A stretch of 6,995 nt of DNA from contig JAQTZX010000070.1 in NCBI GenBank assembly GCA_028687525.1, positions 1 to 6,995 of the forward strand. The letters run 5' to 3'. This DNA is from Candidatus Omnitrophota bacterium. Lineage in GTDB: Bacteria > Omnitrophota > Gorgyraeia > Gygaellales > Profunditerraquicolaceae. The notes beneath the pieces are model-generated. The model was not told the DNA's origin, did not search any database, and saw only the letters and a program-made list of their open reading frames with translations. The position numbers were made by a program, and so were the translations under genes. Positions 6,570-6,995 of the stretch are shown one piece after another (the stretch's first letter is position 1; every line of letters starts with the position of its first letter).

Positions 6570-6995
6570 ATGTTTATTATAGGTGAACTCATTAACGGGA
6601 TGTACGCGGATATCGGCAAGGCCATAAAGGCCAAGGATAAGGGGCCGGTTCAGGCATGTGCTTTGAAGCAGGTTCACAGCGGGGCGCACGCATTGGATGT
6701 GAACTGCGGCCCGGTTTCCCGCGATCCGGCGCAGGATATCAAGTGGCTGGTTAGGGCTATCCGGGAAGTCAGCGATATACCGCTGGTCCTGGATTCAAGC
6801 AAACCGCAGGTTATTCAATCGGGGCTGGAAGAAGTCAAGGGTAAGGTGATCATTAATTCTACCACCGCAGATGCGGATAAATTAACGGCCCTTGTCCCGC
6901 TGGCAAAAAAATATAATGCCGGGCTCATCGGTTTGACCATGAACGCCAAGGGTATCCCGCAGAACAAGGATCAGCGCCTGGAACTGGCGGCGGAG
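6570..6995 (+). CDS. acsE: Methyltetrahydrofolate:corrinoid iron-sulfur protein methyltransferase, 5' part
   Basis: AcsE moves the methyl group of methyltetrahydrofolate to Co(I) of CoFeSP, linking the folate branch of the Wood-Ljungdahl pathway to acetyl-CoA synthesis. The frame stays open to the last base, giving 142 residues of about 262 in the family; the rest is beyond the window. The pterin-binding barrel begins with FIIGELING and continues with ALDVNCGP (41-48), LVLDSSKP (72-79), IINSTTA (94-100) and GLTMNAKGIP (121-130). D75 and N96 coincide in number with pterin-binding residues known in the Moorella enzyme. Residue 7 is leucine where GERING is common, a minor variation. GGAG (6560-6563), 6 bases before ATG, is a good ribosome-binding site. 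It lies 16 bases after acsD and is surely in the same operon. Confidence 0.95.
   Translation, partial: MFIIGELINGMYADIGKAIKAKDKGPVQACALKQVHSGAHALDVNCGPVSRDPAQDIKWLVRAIREVSDIPLVLDSSKPQVIQSGLEEVKGKVIINSTTADADKLTALVPLAKKYNAGLIGLTMNAKGIPQNKDQRLELAAE

Overview
The window is a densely packed, single-direction (+ strand) stretch of bacterial chromosome joining two metabolic clusters. Its left third (about 1-2138) is the tail of a tryptophan biosynthesis cluster: the 3' end of trpD, then complete trpC and trpF. Its right two thirds (2200 to the end) is the corrinoid part of the Wood-Ljungdahl (acetyl-CoA) pathway: acsC, a RACo-type corrinoid reductive activator, a 24-codon remnant of a CooC-type nickel-insertion ATPase gene, acsD, and the 5' part of acsE.

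The acs genes work together. AcsE transfers the methyl group of methyltetrahydrofolate to Co(I) of the corrinoid iron-sulfur protein, a heterodimer of AcsC (4Fe-4S domain, B12 domain) and AcsD. The methylated protein passes the methyl group to acetyl-CoA synthase. RACo rescues the corrinoid by ATP-dependent reduction when it oxidises to Co(II). The CODH/ACS catalytic genes (acsA, acsB) are not in the window and may lie downstream. TrpD, TrpC and TrpF are consecutive steps from anthranilate to indole-glycerol phosphate. No trpB or trpA follows trpF here.

The boundary between the clusters is marked by a near-consensus sigma70-type promoter (TTGACA, 17-nt spacer, TACAAT with an extended -10 TG). 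Its -35 hexamer overlaps the trpF stop codon, so the acs genes probably have their own transcript.

The organism is probably a strict anaerobe that uses the acetyl-CoA pathway. GC content looks moderate (slightly above 50% by eye). The proteins resemble Moorella-type AcsC/D/E but with substantial divergence. The trp-acs junction and a GTG/AAA-rich spacer would fit an uncultivated lineage such as Omnitrophota, but this is a low-confidence guess.

I see no mobile element, RNA gene, CRISPR array or novel multi-gene system. The most notable items are the truncated cooC-like stub between RACo and acsD, the promoter on the trpF stop codon, and an imperfect direct repeat that contains the trpF start codon. 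No gene-free stretch exceeds 62 bases.
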